A stretch of 64,000 nucleotides of DNA from Lautropia dentalis (GTDB taxonomy: Bacteria > Pseudomonadota > Gammaproteobacteria > Burkholderiales > Burkholderiaceae_E), in contig NZ_RRUE01000002.1 in assembly GCF_003892345.1 (NCBI RefSeq), positions 381,655-445,654 on the forward strand, given 5' to 3'. Below are positions 51,495 through 60,528 of this stretch, piece by piece (the stretch's first letter is position 1; each line of letters starts with the position of its first letter). The notes beneath the pieces are model-generated. The model was not told the origin of the DNA. It ran no database searches and was given only the letters and a program-made list of their open reading frames with translations. The position numbers and the translations under genes were made by a program.

Positions 51495-53009
51495 ATGACC
51501 CCCGCAGATACGGCAACCACCATCATGTTTGCCATCTACCTGGTCGGCATGCTGCTGATCGGCTGGCTCGGCTACCGGGCCACCAGCAACCTGTCCGACT
51601 ACATCCTGGGCGGCCGCAGCCTGGGCAGTTTCGTGACCGCACTGTCCGCCGGCGCCTCCGACATGAGTGGCTGGCTGCTGATGGGCCTGCCCGGCGCCGT
51701 ATACGCCAGTGGCCTGTCCGAGTCGTGGATCGCCATCGGTCTGACCATCGGTGCCTGGGCAAACTGGTACTTCGTCGCCGGTCGCCTGCGCGTCTATACC
51801 GAAAAGGTCGGCAACGCCCTCACCATGCCCGACTACTTCACCAACCGCTTCGAAGACACCAGCAACATCCTGCGCATCATCACGGCGGTGGTCATCCTGA
51901 TCTTCTTCACCCTCTACTGCGCCTCCGGCGTCGTGGCCGGCGCCAAGCTGTTCCAGAGCATGTTCGGCATGCCTTACGGCGTGGCCCTCTGGGTGGGTGC
52001 CTTCTGCACCATCGCCTACGTGTTCATCGGCGGCTTCCTGGCCGTCAGCTGGACCGACACCATCCAGGCATCGTTGATGATCCTCGCGCTCATCATTGCG
52101 CCGCTGATGGTCATCTACTCCGAAGGTGGCGTCTCCAGCAGCCTGGAGGTGATCGAGAACCTGCAGCCCGGCGCCACCAGCCTGATGGGCAACCTCGACC
52201 TGCTGGCCATCCTGTCGCTGGCCGCCTGGGGGCTGGGTTACTTCGGCCAGCCGCACATCCTCGTGCGCTTCATGGCTGCCGAATCCATCAAGACCATTCC
52301 CAACGCCCGCCGCATCTCCATGACCTGGATGATCCTGTGCCTGCTCGGCTCGGTCGCCGTGGGCTTCTTTGGCATTGCCTACTTCGGCACCCACCCCGAA
52401 CAGGCCGCCCAGGTCACCGCCAGCAACGAGACGGTCTTCATCGAAACCTCCCGCCTGCTGTTCAACCCCTGGATTGCCGGCCTGCTGCTGGCCGCCATTC
52501 TGGCCGCAGTGATGAGTACCCTGTCCTGCCAGCTGCTGGTCTGCTCCAGCGCCCTCACCCAGGATCTGTACAAAACCTTCGTGCGTCGCGGCGCCTCCGA
52601 CCTGGAACTGGTCTGGCTCGGCCGCGCCATGGTGCTGCTGGTCTCGGTGGTGGCCATCTGGCTGGCTCGTGATCCCGACAGCGAAGTGCTCGGCCTCGTC
52701 AGCTACGCCTGGGCCGGCTTCGGTGCCGCCTTCGGTCCGGTCGTGCTGCTGTCGCTGCTGTGGCCGCGCATGAACCGCCAGGGTGCGCTGGCCGGCATGA
52801 TCATCGGTGCCGCCGCCGTCATCATCTGGAAGAAGACCGACTGGGCCGGCATGGGCTTCGACACCCTCGCAGGCGTCTATGAAATCATCCCCGGCTTCAT
52901 CTTCGCCACCATCGCCATCGTCATCACCAGCGTGCTCACCCCGCCGCCTTCGGCCGCGGTGCGCCAGACGTTCTACGAAGTGGCCGAGGAAGTTCGGGAC
53001 GCCGGTTGA
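51495..53009 (+). CDS. putP: Sodium/proline symporter PutP
   Basis: A 504-residue member of the sodium:solute symporter family importing proline with Na+. The early motif SDYILGGRSLGSFVTALSAGASDMSGWLLMGLPGA is characteristic, with GYFGQPHILVRFMAA further on. It has 13 predicted helices. It starts at ATG after AGAGGAGACGG. A perfect bidirectional terminator follows 150 bp downstream. Confidence 0.94.
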   Translation: MTPADTATTIMFAIYLVGMLLIGWLGYRATSNLSDYILGGRSLGSFVTALSAGASDMSGWLLMGLPGAVYASGLSESWIAIGLTIGAWANWYFVAGRLRVYTEKVGNALTMPDYFTNRFEDTSNILRIITAVVILIFFTLYCASGVVAGAKLFQSMFGMPYGVALWVGAFCTIAYVFIGGFLAVSWTDTIQASLMILALIIAPLMVIYSEGGVSSSLEVIENLQPGATSLMGNLDLLAILSLAAWGLGYFGQPHILVRFMAAESIKTIPNARRISMTWMILCLLGSVAVGFFGIAYFGTHPEQAAQVTASNETVFIETSRLLFNPWIAGLLLAAILAAVMSTLSCQLLVCSSALTQDLYKTFVRRGASDLELVWLGRAMVLLVSVVAIWLARDPDSEVLGLVSYAWAGFGAAFGPVVLLSLLWPRMNRQGALAGMIIGAAAVIIWKKTDWAGMGFDTLAGVYEIIPGFIFATIAIVITSVLTPPPSAAVRQTFYEVAEEVRDAG

Positions 53010-53012
53010 TCT

Positions 53013-53100
53013 GGCTGTCGGCTGTCGGCTGTCGGCTGTCCGGTGTCCGGTGTCCGGTGTCCGGTGTCCGGTGTCCGGTGTCCGGTGTCCGGTGTCCGGC
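53013..53100. repeat. 7-bp tandem repeat (GGCTGTC / CGGTGTC)n after putP
   Basis: About four GGCTGTC units followed by about nine CGGTGTC units. It starts 4 bp after the putP stop. Too short in period to be coding. Confidence 0.85.
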
Positions 53101-53161
53101 AGACGCAGAAAGGCTGGAGGGGCTGACAGGTTGACAGCCTCGCTCCATAGGCCCTGAGCCT

Positions 53162-53212
53162 CCCGAGAAAAAGCCCCGTCCGGTTAGCTTCCGGCGGGGC
53201 CTTTTTCTCGGG
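53162..53212. terminator. Bidirectional intrinsic terminator between putP and the esterase gene
   Basis: A long stem: CCCGAGAAAAAG-CCCCG plus TCCGG at the left pairs with CCGG-CGGGG-CCTTTTTCTCGGG at the right, loop TTAGCTT. A-run and T-run flank the GC core, so it works for both convergent transcripts. Confidence 0.9.
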
Positions 53213-53329
53213 CAGAACGACATGCCCCGTACGGCCACTGCTCACCCCCGTTCAGCGGCGACACTATCCTTTATCCATGGGCAGATCCCACATGCCCACT
53301 GCAGGAGGCGTCACCCGTACCGGCCGACC

Positions 53330-54286
53330 TCAACTGCAGCTGTCCGGATCCGCCCCCTGCACCCGCATCGCTGCCTGCCACAGATGACGCGGCACCCGCG
53401 TGCGAAAACGGTCCAGCAGCCAGCCCGTCATCTCGTCGCTCAGCCCGCTGCCCTCATGCGGCACGATATCGGCCACCACGTCGGCATCCTGCTTCACCAG
53501 CTGCTCGGCCGCCCGCACCGTGTGGCCGAAATGCACCGTCGTATCGGCCTTGCCGTGCAGGAAATGCAGCACCAGCGCCGGCGACACCACCTCGGGCACC
53601 GCCGCATAGCGACCACCCACCACGCTCACCCGGCCACACACCGGATGACCATCCTCCATCGTGGCCAGGGCAGCCGCCAGCGCCATCGTCGCCCCCTCGC
53701 CCTGCCCGATCAGGGCGGTTGCCTCCGGCAGCACCTTCATCTTCGCCTGCCAGGCCCGGATACTGCCCAGACACCCCGGCAACGCCAGATCCACGGCACG
53801 TGTGAGTGATTCCTCACTCATCCTGTCCAGCAGTGCCGTTGCCGAAAAGGATGCATCCTGACCCGACGGCACAGCAGACATCGCCCCCACGGCCGCAGAA
53901 GAACCGGGCATCACGGCACCGCCCTGCGCAGCCCCGACACCAGCGCCAACCCCGACACCAGCCACAGCCGCGGCCCCTGTCCCAGCCGCAGTCACCGTAT
54001 CCGCAGGCGCTGCATGCTCGCCTGGCGCCAGCGACGCACCGGACTCCGCTGCATCGGCGGCCGCCCCCTGCCGCTCCAGCCCAGCCAGTGGTGACAGCCA
54101 CGCTCCGCCCTCACCCACCGCATACGGCCCCTGCAGCACCACGATGGCGGCCGATTCGAATGCCGCCGCCAGCTTCTCGCCCAGCGGCCGCATGCCCTGC
54201 CACGGCTGCCCCGCATCACTGAACAGCAGAAACAGCTGGGCCGCCCCTTGTGCCGGTGCCGGTTTCAATACATGCGCAATGGCCAT
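53330..54286 (-). CDS. Alpha/beta-hydrolase (YpfH-type esterase) with degenerate active site
   Basis: A 318-residue homologue of phospholipase/carboxylesterase proteins. The nucleophile elbow that should read GFSQG reads GQGEG (residues 194-198), so the catalytic serine is Gly. The Asp loop looks present (HGKADTT, Asp248), but the His region reads PHEGSGLSDEM rather than GHGI, so a catalytic His is uncertain. About residues 72-148 are an Ala/Gly/Val-rich insertion. The protein is probably not a conventional esterase; a structural or binding role is inference. It converges on putP. Confidence 0.7.
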   Translation of the reverse strand: MAIAHVLKPAPAQGAAQLFLLFSDAGQPWQGMRPLGEKLAAAFESAAIVVLQGPYAVGEGGAWLSPLAGLERQGAAADAAESGASLAPGEHAAPADTVTAAGTGAAAVAGVGVGAGVGAAQGGAVMPGSSAAVGAMSAVPSGQDASFSATALLDRMSEESLTRAVDLALPGCLGSIRAWQAKMKVLPEATALIGQGEGATMALAAALATMEDGHPVCGRVSVVGGRYAAVPEVVSPALVLHFLHGKADTTVHFGHTVRAAEQLVKQDADVVADIVPHEGSGLSDEMTGWLLDRFRTRVPRHLWQAAMRVQGADPDSCS

Positions 54287-54536
54287 GACCGATATTCCTC
54301 ATTCGCAGGATCAAAAGAAGCATCATATGCCACCGGCATGGCCGAACCTCAAGCCCCCGGTCATCCCGTCCGCGTACATACCACTACATCCCTTCATGCG
54401 AGCCCCCACCCCGGCGGCAGACATGACACCACACGCCCTACCCGTTCCTCACCCGCACAAAGCATAGCCCCCACCACACCCCATCACGCCGCCCCTCACC
54501 AAGCCCAGTAAAATCGGGCGACAACGGGTACCCACC

Positions 54537-56771
54537 ATGCGCCGCCTCAAACTCTCTCCCGGCAGCCGTGCCTCCCTGCGCGTCCTGCTCAGCCACTACG
54601 TCACCAACGGCATCACCGCCGGTCTGGGCTTTCTGTTCGTCTCGATCGTCGTCGACCTCTGGCTGGGACCCTATGCCTCGGCACTGGCCACGACCGGCGT
54701 CATCGCCACAACCCCGCCGGATGTCGTCGGCCCCCGGCGCGGCAAGTTCCGCGCCATGCTGCCCTCCGTCATCTTCGGCCTGCCCGTCTTCTGGGCCGTC
54801 CAGAGCCTCAACGGACGCCACCTCGAACAGCTCATCGTCATCACCCTGTTCTCCTTCATGTCCTTCCTGGCCATGGCTTGGGGCAAACGGGGGGTCCCGG
54901 TGGCCATGGGCATGATGTTCACCGCCATCTTCTCGGTGGCCACCAACCAGTCCGGCACCACCGAGCCCCCCCTCATCAACACCCTCTACTTCGGCATCGG
55001 TGCCTGCATCTTCGTCCTATGGGCCACCCTCTGGAACCTCATCCTCAATGCCCGCTACCGGGCACTGGCCATGGCCGACGTGCTGCTGTCGCTGGCCAAT
55101 CTCATCCGCGTCGAAGCCAGCCAGTTCCAGCACATCGGCGAGAAGAACAGCCAGGAAGAGCAGGACGCCATGCTCGGCAAGCTCCTCAAGGCCCAGGCCG
55201 CCCTGGCCGAGCAGATGCAGGCCACCCGCGACCTCGTGCTCGAATCGCCCCGCACCCCGTTCCGGCAGCGCATTGCCGGCATGCTCGTCATCACCTTCGA
55301 CATCCGCGACCAGCTGCTGGCCAGTGAACTGGAACTGGACACCCTGCGCAGCCACCCCCGCCACCGCCACGCCCTGGCCCAGATGCGCGCCGTGCTGGAC
55401 GAACTGGCCGCCGAAGTCGACGACATGGCCGACAGCCTCTTCCTCGGCCTCAAACCGCGGCCGGCCATCGACCGCCGCACCCGCATTGCCACCATCCGCT
55501 CGGCCCACGACTCCGAACAGGACAGCCTGATGCTCGGCCCCACCCCCGCCATGCTCGTGCGCGGCATGGCCCACCGCATCGGCCACATCAACGACGAAGT
55601 CCTGCGCCTGTCGCGCACCGCCCGCGGCGAACTGCCCCCCAACCTGGCCGTCGTGCGCCGCCACTGGCAGATGTTCGTCAGTCCCACCAGCTGGTCGCTC
55701 GGCCCCATCCTCTCCGTCTGGAGCTGGAAAACCCCCCAGCTTCGCCACGCCATCCGCGCAGCACTCGCCATGGGCAGCGGCTACGCCGCCTCCATCTACC
55801 TGCCCTGGGGCGGTACCCATTCGTACTGGATCCTGCTCACCATCGCCGTCGTCCTGCGCGGCAGCCTTTCGCAAACCCTGGAGCGCCGCAACCAGCGGGT
55901 AGGCGGCACCCTCATCGGCTGCATCATCACCATGGCCATCCTGGCCGGCGACCCCAGCGCCGGTGTTCTCGTGGCCATCATGACCATCGCCCAGTGCGGC
56001 GCCCACGGCTTTTCCTCACGTCGTTATCTGGTCACCTCCGTGTTCGGGGCCATCCTGGGCCTGCTGCAGGCCCACATGCTCGCCTACGGCCACGACCAGG
56101 CCAGCTTCACCCTATTCGAGCGCGTGGCCGACACCCTCATCGGCGCCGCCATCGCCTGGGTCTACTGCTACATCCTGCCCTCCTGGGAACGCGGCCAGAT
56201 CCCTGCCGTGGTGCGGCGCACCATCGATGCCCAGATCCGCCACGCCAAACTGGCACTGGACCCGGAACAGCTCAAGACCGTCGAAATCGCCCCCGAACTG
56301 GAATGGCGTCTGGCCCGCCGCGAAGCCTTCGACAGCCTGTCGGCCCTCGTGCAGGCCACCCAGCGCTCGCTGTCCGAACCCCGTGCCGTGCGCCCCCCGG
56401 TGGAAGCGCTGCAGCACATGCAGATCCACTGCTACCAGCTGCTGGCCCAGCTGAGTGCCGTGAAGACGCTGCTGGTGCTGCGCCGTGACCGCCTGAACCT
56501 CGAAGAAGCCACCGCCGCCCTGGAAAACGCCATCGACCGCATCGAACGCAAGCTGGGCTCGCTGCCCGTGGCGCCCACCACCGACGGCGCCCCGGCGGGC
56601 ACCCTGAGCGGCGGGATCACCCTGCCCGACCCCTTCGAAACCGAAGTGACGCCCTGGCTGCTGCGCCGGCTGGATGCGTCCACCAACATTGCCATTCAGG
56701 TGCGGGATGATGCTGCGCGGGTGCTGATGCTGATGGATGAGGCGGTGGAAAAGGCGGACACCCGGGGCTGA
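54537..56771 (+). CDS. FUSC-family inner-membrane protein
   Basis: A 744-residue protein of the fusaric acid resistance/aromatic acid efflux (YccS/AaeB-like) family. There are two clusters of transmembrane helices, one at the N-terminus (about residues 20-180) and one in the middle (about 400-550). Between them and at the end are soluble helical domains rich in Glu/Arg/Leu. The middle cluster contains HSYWILLTIAVVLRGSLSQTLERRNQRVGGTLIG, typical of FUSC. No partner membrane-fusion gene lies beside it. Substrate unknown. Confidence 0.87.
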   Translation: MRRLKLSPGSRASLRVLLSHYVTNGITAGLGFLFVSIVVDLWLGPYASALATTGVIATTPPDVVGPRRGKFRAMLPSVIFGLPVFWAVQSLNGRHLEQLIVITLFSFMSFLAMAWGKRGVPVAMGMMFTAIFSVATNQSGTTEPPLINTLYFGIGACIFVLWATLWNLILNARYRALAMADVLLSLANLIRVEASQFQHIGEKNSQEEQDAMLGKLLKAQAALAEQMQATRDLVLESPRTPFRQRIAGMLVITFDIRDQLLASELELDTLRSHPRHRHALAQMRAVLDELAAEVDDMADSLFLGLKPRPAIDRRTRIATIRSAHDSEQDSLMLGPTPAMLVRGMAHRIGHINDEVLRLSRTARGELPPNLAVVRRHWQMFVSPTSWSLGPILSVWSWKTPQLRHAIRAALAMGSGYAASIYLPWGGTHSYWILLTIAVVLRGSLSQTLERRNQRVGGTLIGCIITMAILAGDPSAGVLVAIMTIAQCGAHGFSSRRYLVTSVFGAILGLLQAHMLAYGHDQASFTLFERVADTLIGAAIAWVYCYILPSWERGQIPAVVRRTIDAQIRHAKLALDPEQLKTVEIAPELEWRLARREAFDSLSALVQATQRSLSEPRAVRPPVEALQHMQIHCYQLLAQLSAVKTLLVLRRDRLNLEEATAALENAIDRIERKLGSLPVAPTTDGAPAGTLSGGITLPDPFETEVTPWLLRRLDASTNIAIQVRDDAARVLMLMDEAVEKADTRG

Positions 56772-56882
56772 CGCCCTGGCTGTAGTACTCTTGCCGGAAA
56801 TCCGCTGAACATAGCCGCATGGCCGGTTCAGAGCCCCCAAAGAGACCCCACTGCCCGGCGCCCCACGCACGCAGACGGCACC

Positions 56883-58487
56883 ATGCACACCCCACCCCTA
56901 TCCGCATCCCCCGGCCGCCACCGCTGGCAGGACGTGCACGACTGGATCATCCGCCAGATCGATGGCGATATCTGGTCCGAAGGCACCCGCCTGCCCTCGG
57001 TGCGCGCCCTGGCCCGGCTGTTCGACACCAGCCTGGGCACTGTCCAGCGCGCGCTGGCCGCACTCGAATCCGAAGCGCGTGTGCACACCGTACCCCGCGC
57101 CGGCATCCTCGTGTCGGCCCGTGCCCACCCGGATGATGAGGCAGTAGATTTCAGCGCCCTCACCGTGCGCGTCGACCAGGCCGTCGTGCAGATGCTCTCG
57201 CAAGCCGTGCAGCCCGGCCACCTCGCCTTCAGCTCGGCCGTGCTGGCCGACGAACTCACCCCACACGTGCAGCTCAAGCGCTGCCTGGCCACGGTGGCCC
57301 GGCAGTACGGCCACGAACTTCATGGCTTCGTGCCACCGCCCGGTCTACCCCGCCTGCGCCGTCACATCGCCGCGCTCATGCTGGCGCGCGGCGTGCCCTG
57401 CAGCCCCGATGACATCCTCATCACCTCCGGCGACAGCGTGGCCATGGAACTGGCCCTGACCGCTGCCGTCCCGCCCGGTGCCCGCATCGCCATCGAATGC
57501 CCCACCTACTACGGCATCCTGCAGGTCATTGAGCGCCTCAGCATGAAGGCCGTGCCCATCCGGACTGATCCGTGCACCGGTATCTCGCTCACCCAGCTGC
57601 ACGCCGCCATCCGCCAGGGTCACGTCGACGCCATCTTCCTCAACCCCACGCTGCACAACCCGCTGGGCTTCGTGATGCCAGCCGCCGCCCGCCAGCAGCT
57701 GGCCACCCTGGCCGAAGCCGCCGGCATCCCCGTCATCGAGGACGACGTGTTCCACGACCTGGCACCGGCCGATGACGACCTCACCGGCGCTCCGAGCACC
57801 CGCCCTACCCCTACCGCCCGGCACGCCAACAGCGCCCCCGGCAGGGCCACCGAGCCGCATCGCGCAGACACCGCCTCCACACAGCCCCGCGCCCACACAA
57901 CCACGAACGACCGCCCATCCCCCACACGCAGGCCCCCCACACGCACCACGCCCGCCATCAAGCACTGGCTGCCCGACAACACCATCCACTGCGCCTCGTT
58001 CTCCAAGACGCTCACCCCCGGCTACCGCGTCGGCTGGTGCGTGCCCGGCCGCCACCGCACCGCCATCCTCGCGCAGATGTTTTCCCGCAACCTCTCCGTC
58101 TCCGGCCTCGCCCAGGCCGTGCTGACCGAGTTTCTGGCACGCGGCTACCTGCCGCCCCACATCAGCACCCTGCGCCAACGCCTGGCCGACAACACCCGCT
58201 TCCTGCAGCACCTGGTAGAAAACCACTTCCCCGCCGGCACCCGCTACCAGCCCCCGCCCGGCGGCTTCATCCACTGGCTACAACTGCCCGCCGGCACCCA
58301 CCTACCCACCCTGCAGGAAAGCGCCCGCCAGCTGGGCTGCCCCATCGGCCCCTCCGGCATCTTCTACCCTGATGCCCGCCCCACCACCGCCATCCGCCTC
58401 TGCCTGGGCCGCGCCCTCACCCCCGACGTGGCCCGCGCCCTGCGCAACCTCAGCGACTGCGCCCACCACGCCCTGACACCCCGCTGA
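56883..58487 (+). CDS. MocR-family transcriptional regulator (GntR-aminotransferase fusion)
   Basis: A 534-residue regulator with an N-terminal GntR winged helix (DIWSEGTRLPSVRALARLFDTSLGTVQRALAALE) and a C-terminal fold-type I aminotransferase-like domain. The PLP lysine appears in SFSKTLTPGYRVGW. Residues about 296-360 are a Thr/Pro/Arg-rich insertion between the large-domain strand ending VIEDDVFHDL and the PLP lysine segment. MocR proteins sense PLP or amino-acid metabolites and regulate neighbouring genes; a target is not identifiable. It ends 226 bp before the DapA-like gene. Confidence 0.9.
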   Translation: MHTPPLSASPGRHRWQDVHDWIIRQIDGDIWSEGTRLPSVRALARLFDTSLGTVQRALAALESEARVHTVPRAGILVSARAHPDDEAVDFSALTVRVDQAVVQMLSQAVQPGHLAFSSAVLADELTPHVQLKRCLATVARQYGHELHGFVPPPGLPRLRRHIAALMLARGVPCSPDDILITSGDSVAMELALTAAVPPGARIAIECPTYYGILQVIERLSMKAVPIRTDPCTGISLTQLHAAIRQGHVDAIFLNPTLHNPLGFVMPAAARQQLATLAEAAGIPVIEDDVFHDLAPADDDLTGAPSTRPTPTARHANSAPGRATEPHRADTASTQPRAHTTTNDRPSPTRRPPTRTTPAIKHWLPDNTIHCASFSKTLTPGYRVGWCVPGRHRTAILAQMFSRNLSVSGLAQAVLTEFLARGYLPPHISTLRQRLADNTRFLQHLVENHFPAGTRYQPPPGGFIHWLQLPAGTHLPTLQESARQLGCPIGPSGIFYPDARPTTAIRLCLGRALTPDVARALRNLSDCAHHALTPR

Positions 58488-58713
58488 ACCCGCCCAGCAG
58501 GTTGACGCCCGCCGAAACGGGATGCTCCGGCACGGCGAAACGGGCCGGCATGAAAGCGGTATGAACTTGATCCCGACGCGGGGATGCGCCACCCGCGAGT
58601 ATCTGTTCAGTCCCCCGAAACAGCGCTGTACGGAAAAATCGCGCTCATCTGTATCTGTTCCTCCTTCGCCCCCTAATCCACAATGGCGACATGACGAAGG
58701 AGGAGTCCTAGCC

Positions 58714-59616
58714 ATGCACAGCAGAAAAATCGAGACCCTGCAACACGGCTTGCGCGGAGCCATCCCGGCACTGGTCACGCCGTGGCGCAACAACACGATT
58801 GACGACCGCGCCCTTAACGTCCTGATCGGGCGATTTGTCGACGCACACTGCACCGGCATCGTCATTGCCGGCAGCACCGGCGAAGGCATCCTGCTTCAAC
58901 CAGAAGAGCTGCTGCACCTCGCAAGACGCGTCAGAACGATAACCCCTCAACACATCTGTGTCGTGGCAGGCTTATGCCACCCATCCTCCAGCCAGGCCGC
59001 CATGCTGGCTCAAGCCCTGGAGCAGACTGGCATTGACGGGCTCATGGTGACCGTTCCGCCTTATCTGCGCCCAAACGACGCAGGCATCATCCAGCACTAC
59101 CAATACATCGCCCAGCGTAGCACCTTGCCGCTGCTGATGTACAACATCCCGAAAAGAACGGGCACCAACGTATCCCTGGCCGTCATAAGCCAGCTCTCCG
59201 AATGCGGAGTCATTCAGGGGATCAAGGAATCAGCGGACAACGCCGACCGCATCCGACAGGTCCTTGACGCCACCCAAAGCAGCTTCATCGCACTTTGTGG
59301 CGATGACGCTGCCACTCCCTTCATGATTGAGAGCGGCTGTAAGGGGACCGTATCGGTACTGACCAATCTGTACCCGAAAACAATCCAGAAAATCCACAAC
59401 CTGCTTGCAGAAGGCAAGCACATCGAAGCCCGGGAACTATCCGCTACCCTGGCACCCCTTCAAGCATGCCTGGAGCAGGAGCCAAACCCCCAAGGCATCA
59501 AGTTTGCGCTGAGCACCCTGAGCATCTGCGATTCGGAGGTCAGGGCTCCCCTAGTTCCTTGCTCCCAGGAAACCCAACAACAAATCTGCACACGAATGCA
59601 ACATAAATACAACTAA
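58714..59616 (+). CDS. dapA: DapA-family aldolase (dihydrodipicolinate synthase / N-acetylneuraminate lyase family)
   Basis: A 300-residue pyruvate-dependent class I aldolase. GSTGEG (53-58) binds the substrate carboxylate, Tyr143 lies in MYNIPKRTG and the Schiff-base lysine is Lys171 in GIKES. The ATG at 58714 has AAGGAGGAG eight bases upstream; the longer frame from 58522 is unsupported. Composition is visibly less GC-rich than flanking genes. Ten bases separate it from a PPDK-like gene, suggesting an operon. A standard DapA role is possible, but a specialised aldolase is equally likely given the neighbour. Confidence 0.85.
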   Translation: MHSRKIETLQHGLRGAIPALVTPWRNNTIDDRALNVLIGRFVDAHCTGIVIAGSTGEGILLQPEELLHLARRVRTITPQHICVVAGLCHPSSSQAAMLAQALEQTGIDGLMVTVPPYLRPNDAGIIQHYQYIAQRSTLPLLMYNIPKRTGTNVSLAVISQLSECGVIQGIKESADNADRIRQVLDATQSSFIALCGDDAATPFMIESGCKGTVSVLTNLYPKTIQKIHNLLAEGKHIEARELSATLAPLQACLEQEPNPQGIKFALSTLSICDSEVRAPLVPCSQETQQQICTRMQHKYN

Positions 59617-59625
59617 TGGCACAAA

Positions 59626-60504
59626 ATGACAACCAACAACAGCATCACAACCCTGCTTGAGCTCATCGCTGAAGGGAATTCCAGTCCCAAAGAGTTTCTC
59701 CAGAAAATCGACCCCTACCAATTGTCACGAATCATCTACTCAAGATTCCATGGAACACCCGAGCACGTACTTTGCAAAGGGTTGCCCATCCAGTCTGGTG
59801 ACGTGAACGGAATTCTTGTTCTTGGCAAAGACGTCGCAAATGCCATCGCCACAAACAAACTCAACAAACAAGATACGCCGTCGTACGTTTACAGCACACC
59901 CGGAGGAGACGTAAGCGACTTCTCTGCGATCCAGACCTGCTCCGCCTACTTCACAAGCAACCCGGCAAGAACGGAGTTTTGTGCAGTTCAATCCGTCCTG
60001 GAGGGAAAGCCCACCATCATCGACGTCCCCGTCACTTACCACGAAGAAGATGAAGATCGGATCATTGAAATCGTCACCAGCACCGGCATTACTCAAAAAG
60101 CAAAGACGAAGCATCGCTGGATCTCATATACACAGCCAGACGGAAAGACTACAACCGTCACCGAGGGAACTCCTATTTCCGCGTCTGGCGAAACCGGAGA
60201 AATTTTTCTCAAGCAATTGTATATTGACGAGTCTCCTATTGACTACATCTACGATACGCTCACCGAATGCTACCTGGAGGCTGCTCGCGATGAAGAAGAC
60301 CCGTACCCATGGAACTCACTTCAGGAAACAAGGGCCTTCTCAAGAAACCGGACCAAGCTCCAGCAAGCCATAAACTCCTCCACTTTCATCGGATTCCAGA
60401 AGGTACTTCAACACGCCATCTCCATCAGCGCACCAAGCATCCTTTGCAACGTGCACAGGCCTGCCTGCATTGCAAAAGCAAAACTTGTCTCGCCAGTAAT
60501 CACC
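59626..60504 (+). pseudogene. PPDK/PEP-utilising enzyme-like gene, 5' part, split by IS66
   Basis: The first 293 codons of a gene interrupted at 60504. It lacks the ATP-grasp nucleotide domain of pyruvate phosphate dikinase and begins with the linker that precedes the swivel domain (LLELIAEGNSSPKEFLQKIDPYQL, compare the PPDK pattern EEALLRxxPEQLDQLL). Next comes the swivel domain (KGLPIQSGDVNGILVLG ... GKPTIIDVPV). Where PPDK has the phospho-accepting His (GGMTSHAAV) this protein reads NPARTEFCAV, so His is missing. Removing the IS and one target copy joins it in frame to 63202. As it stands it reads seven IS codons and stops at 60528. Lower GC than the flanks. Confidence 0.8.
60497..60504. 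repeat. Left 8-bp target site duplication of the IS66 element
   Basis: TAATCACC, repeated at 63194-63201 immediately after the right end. Eight base pairs is the target duplication length of IS66-family elements. Confidence 0.85.
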
Positions 60505-60528
60505 GTAAACGATCCACAAAACCATTGA

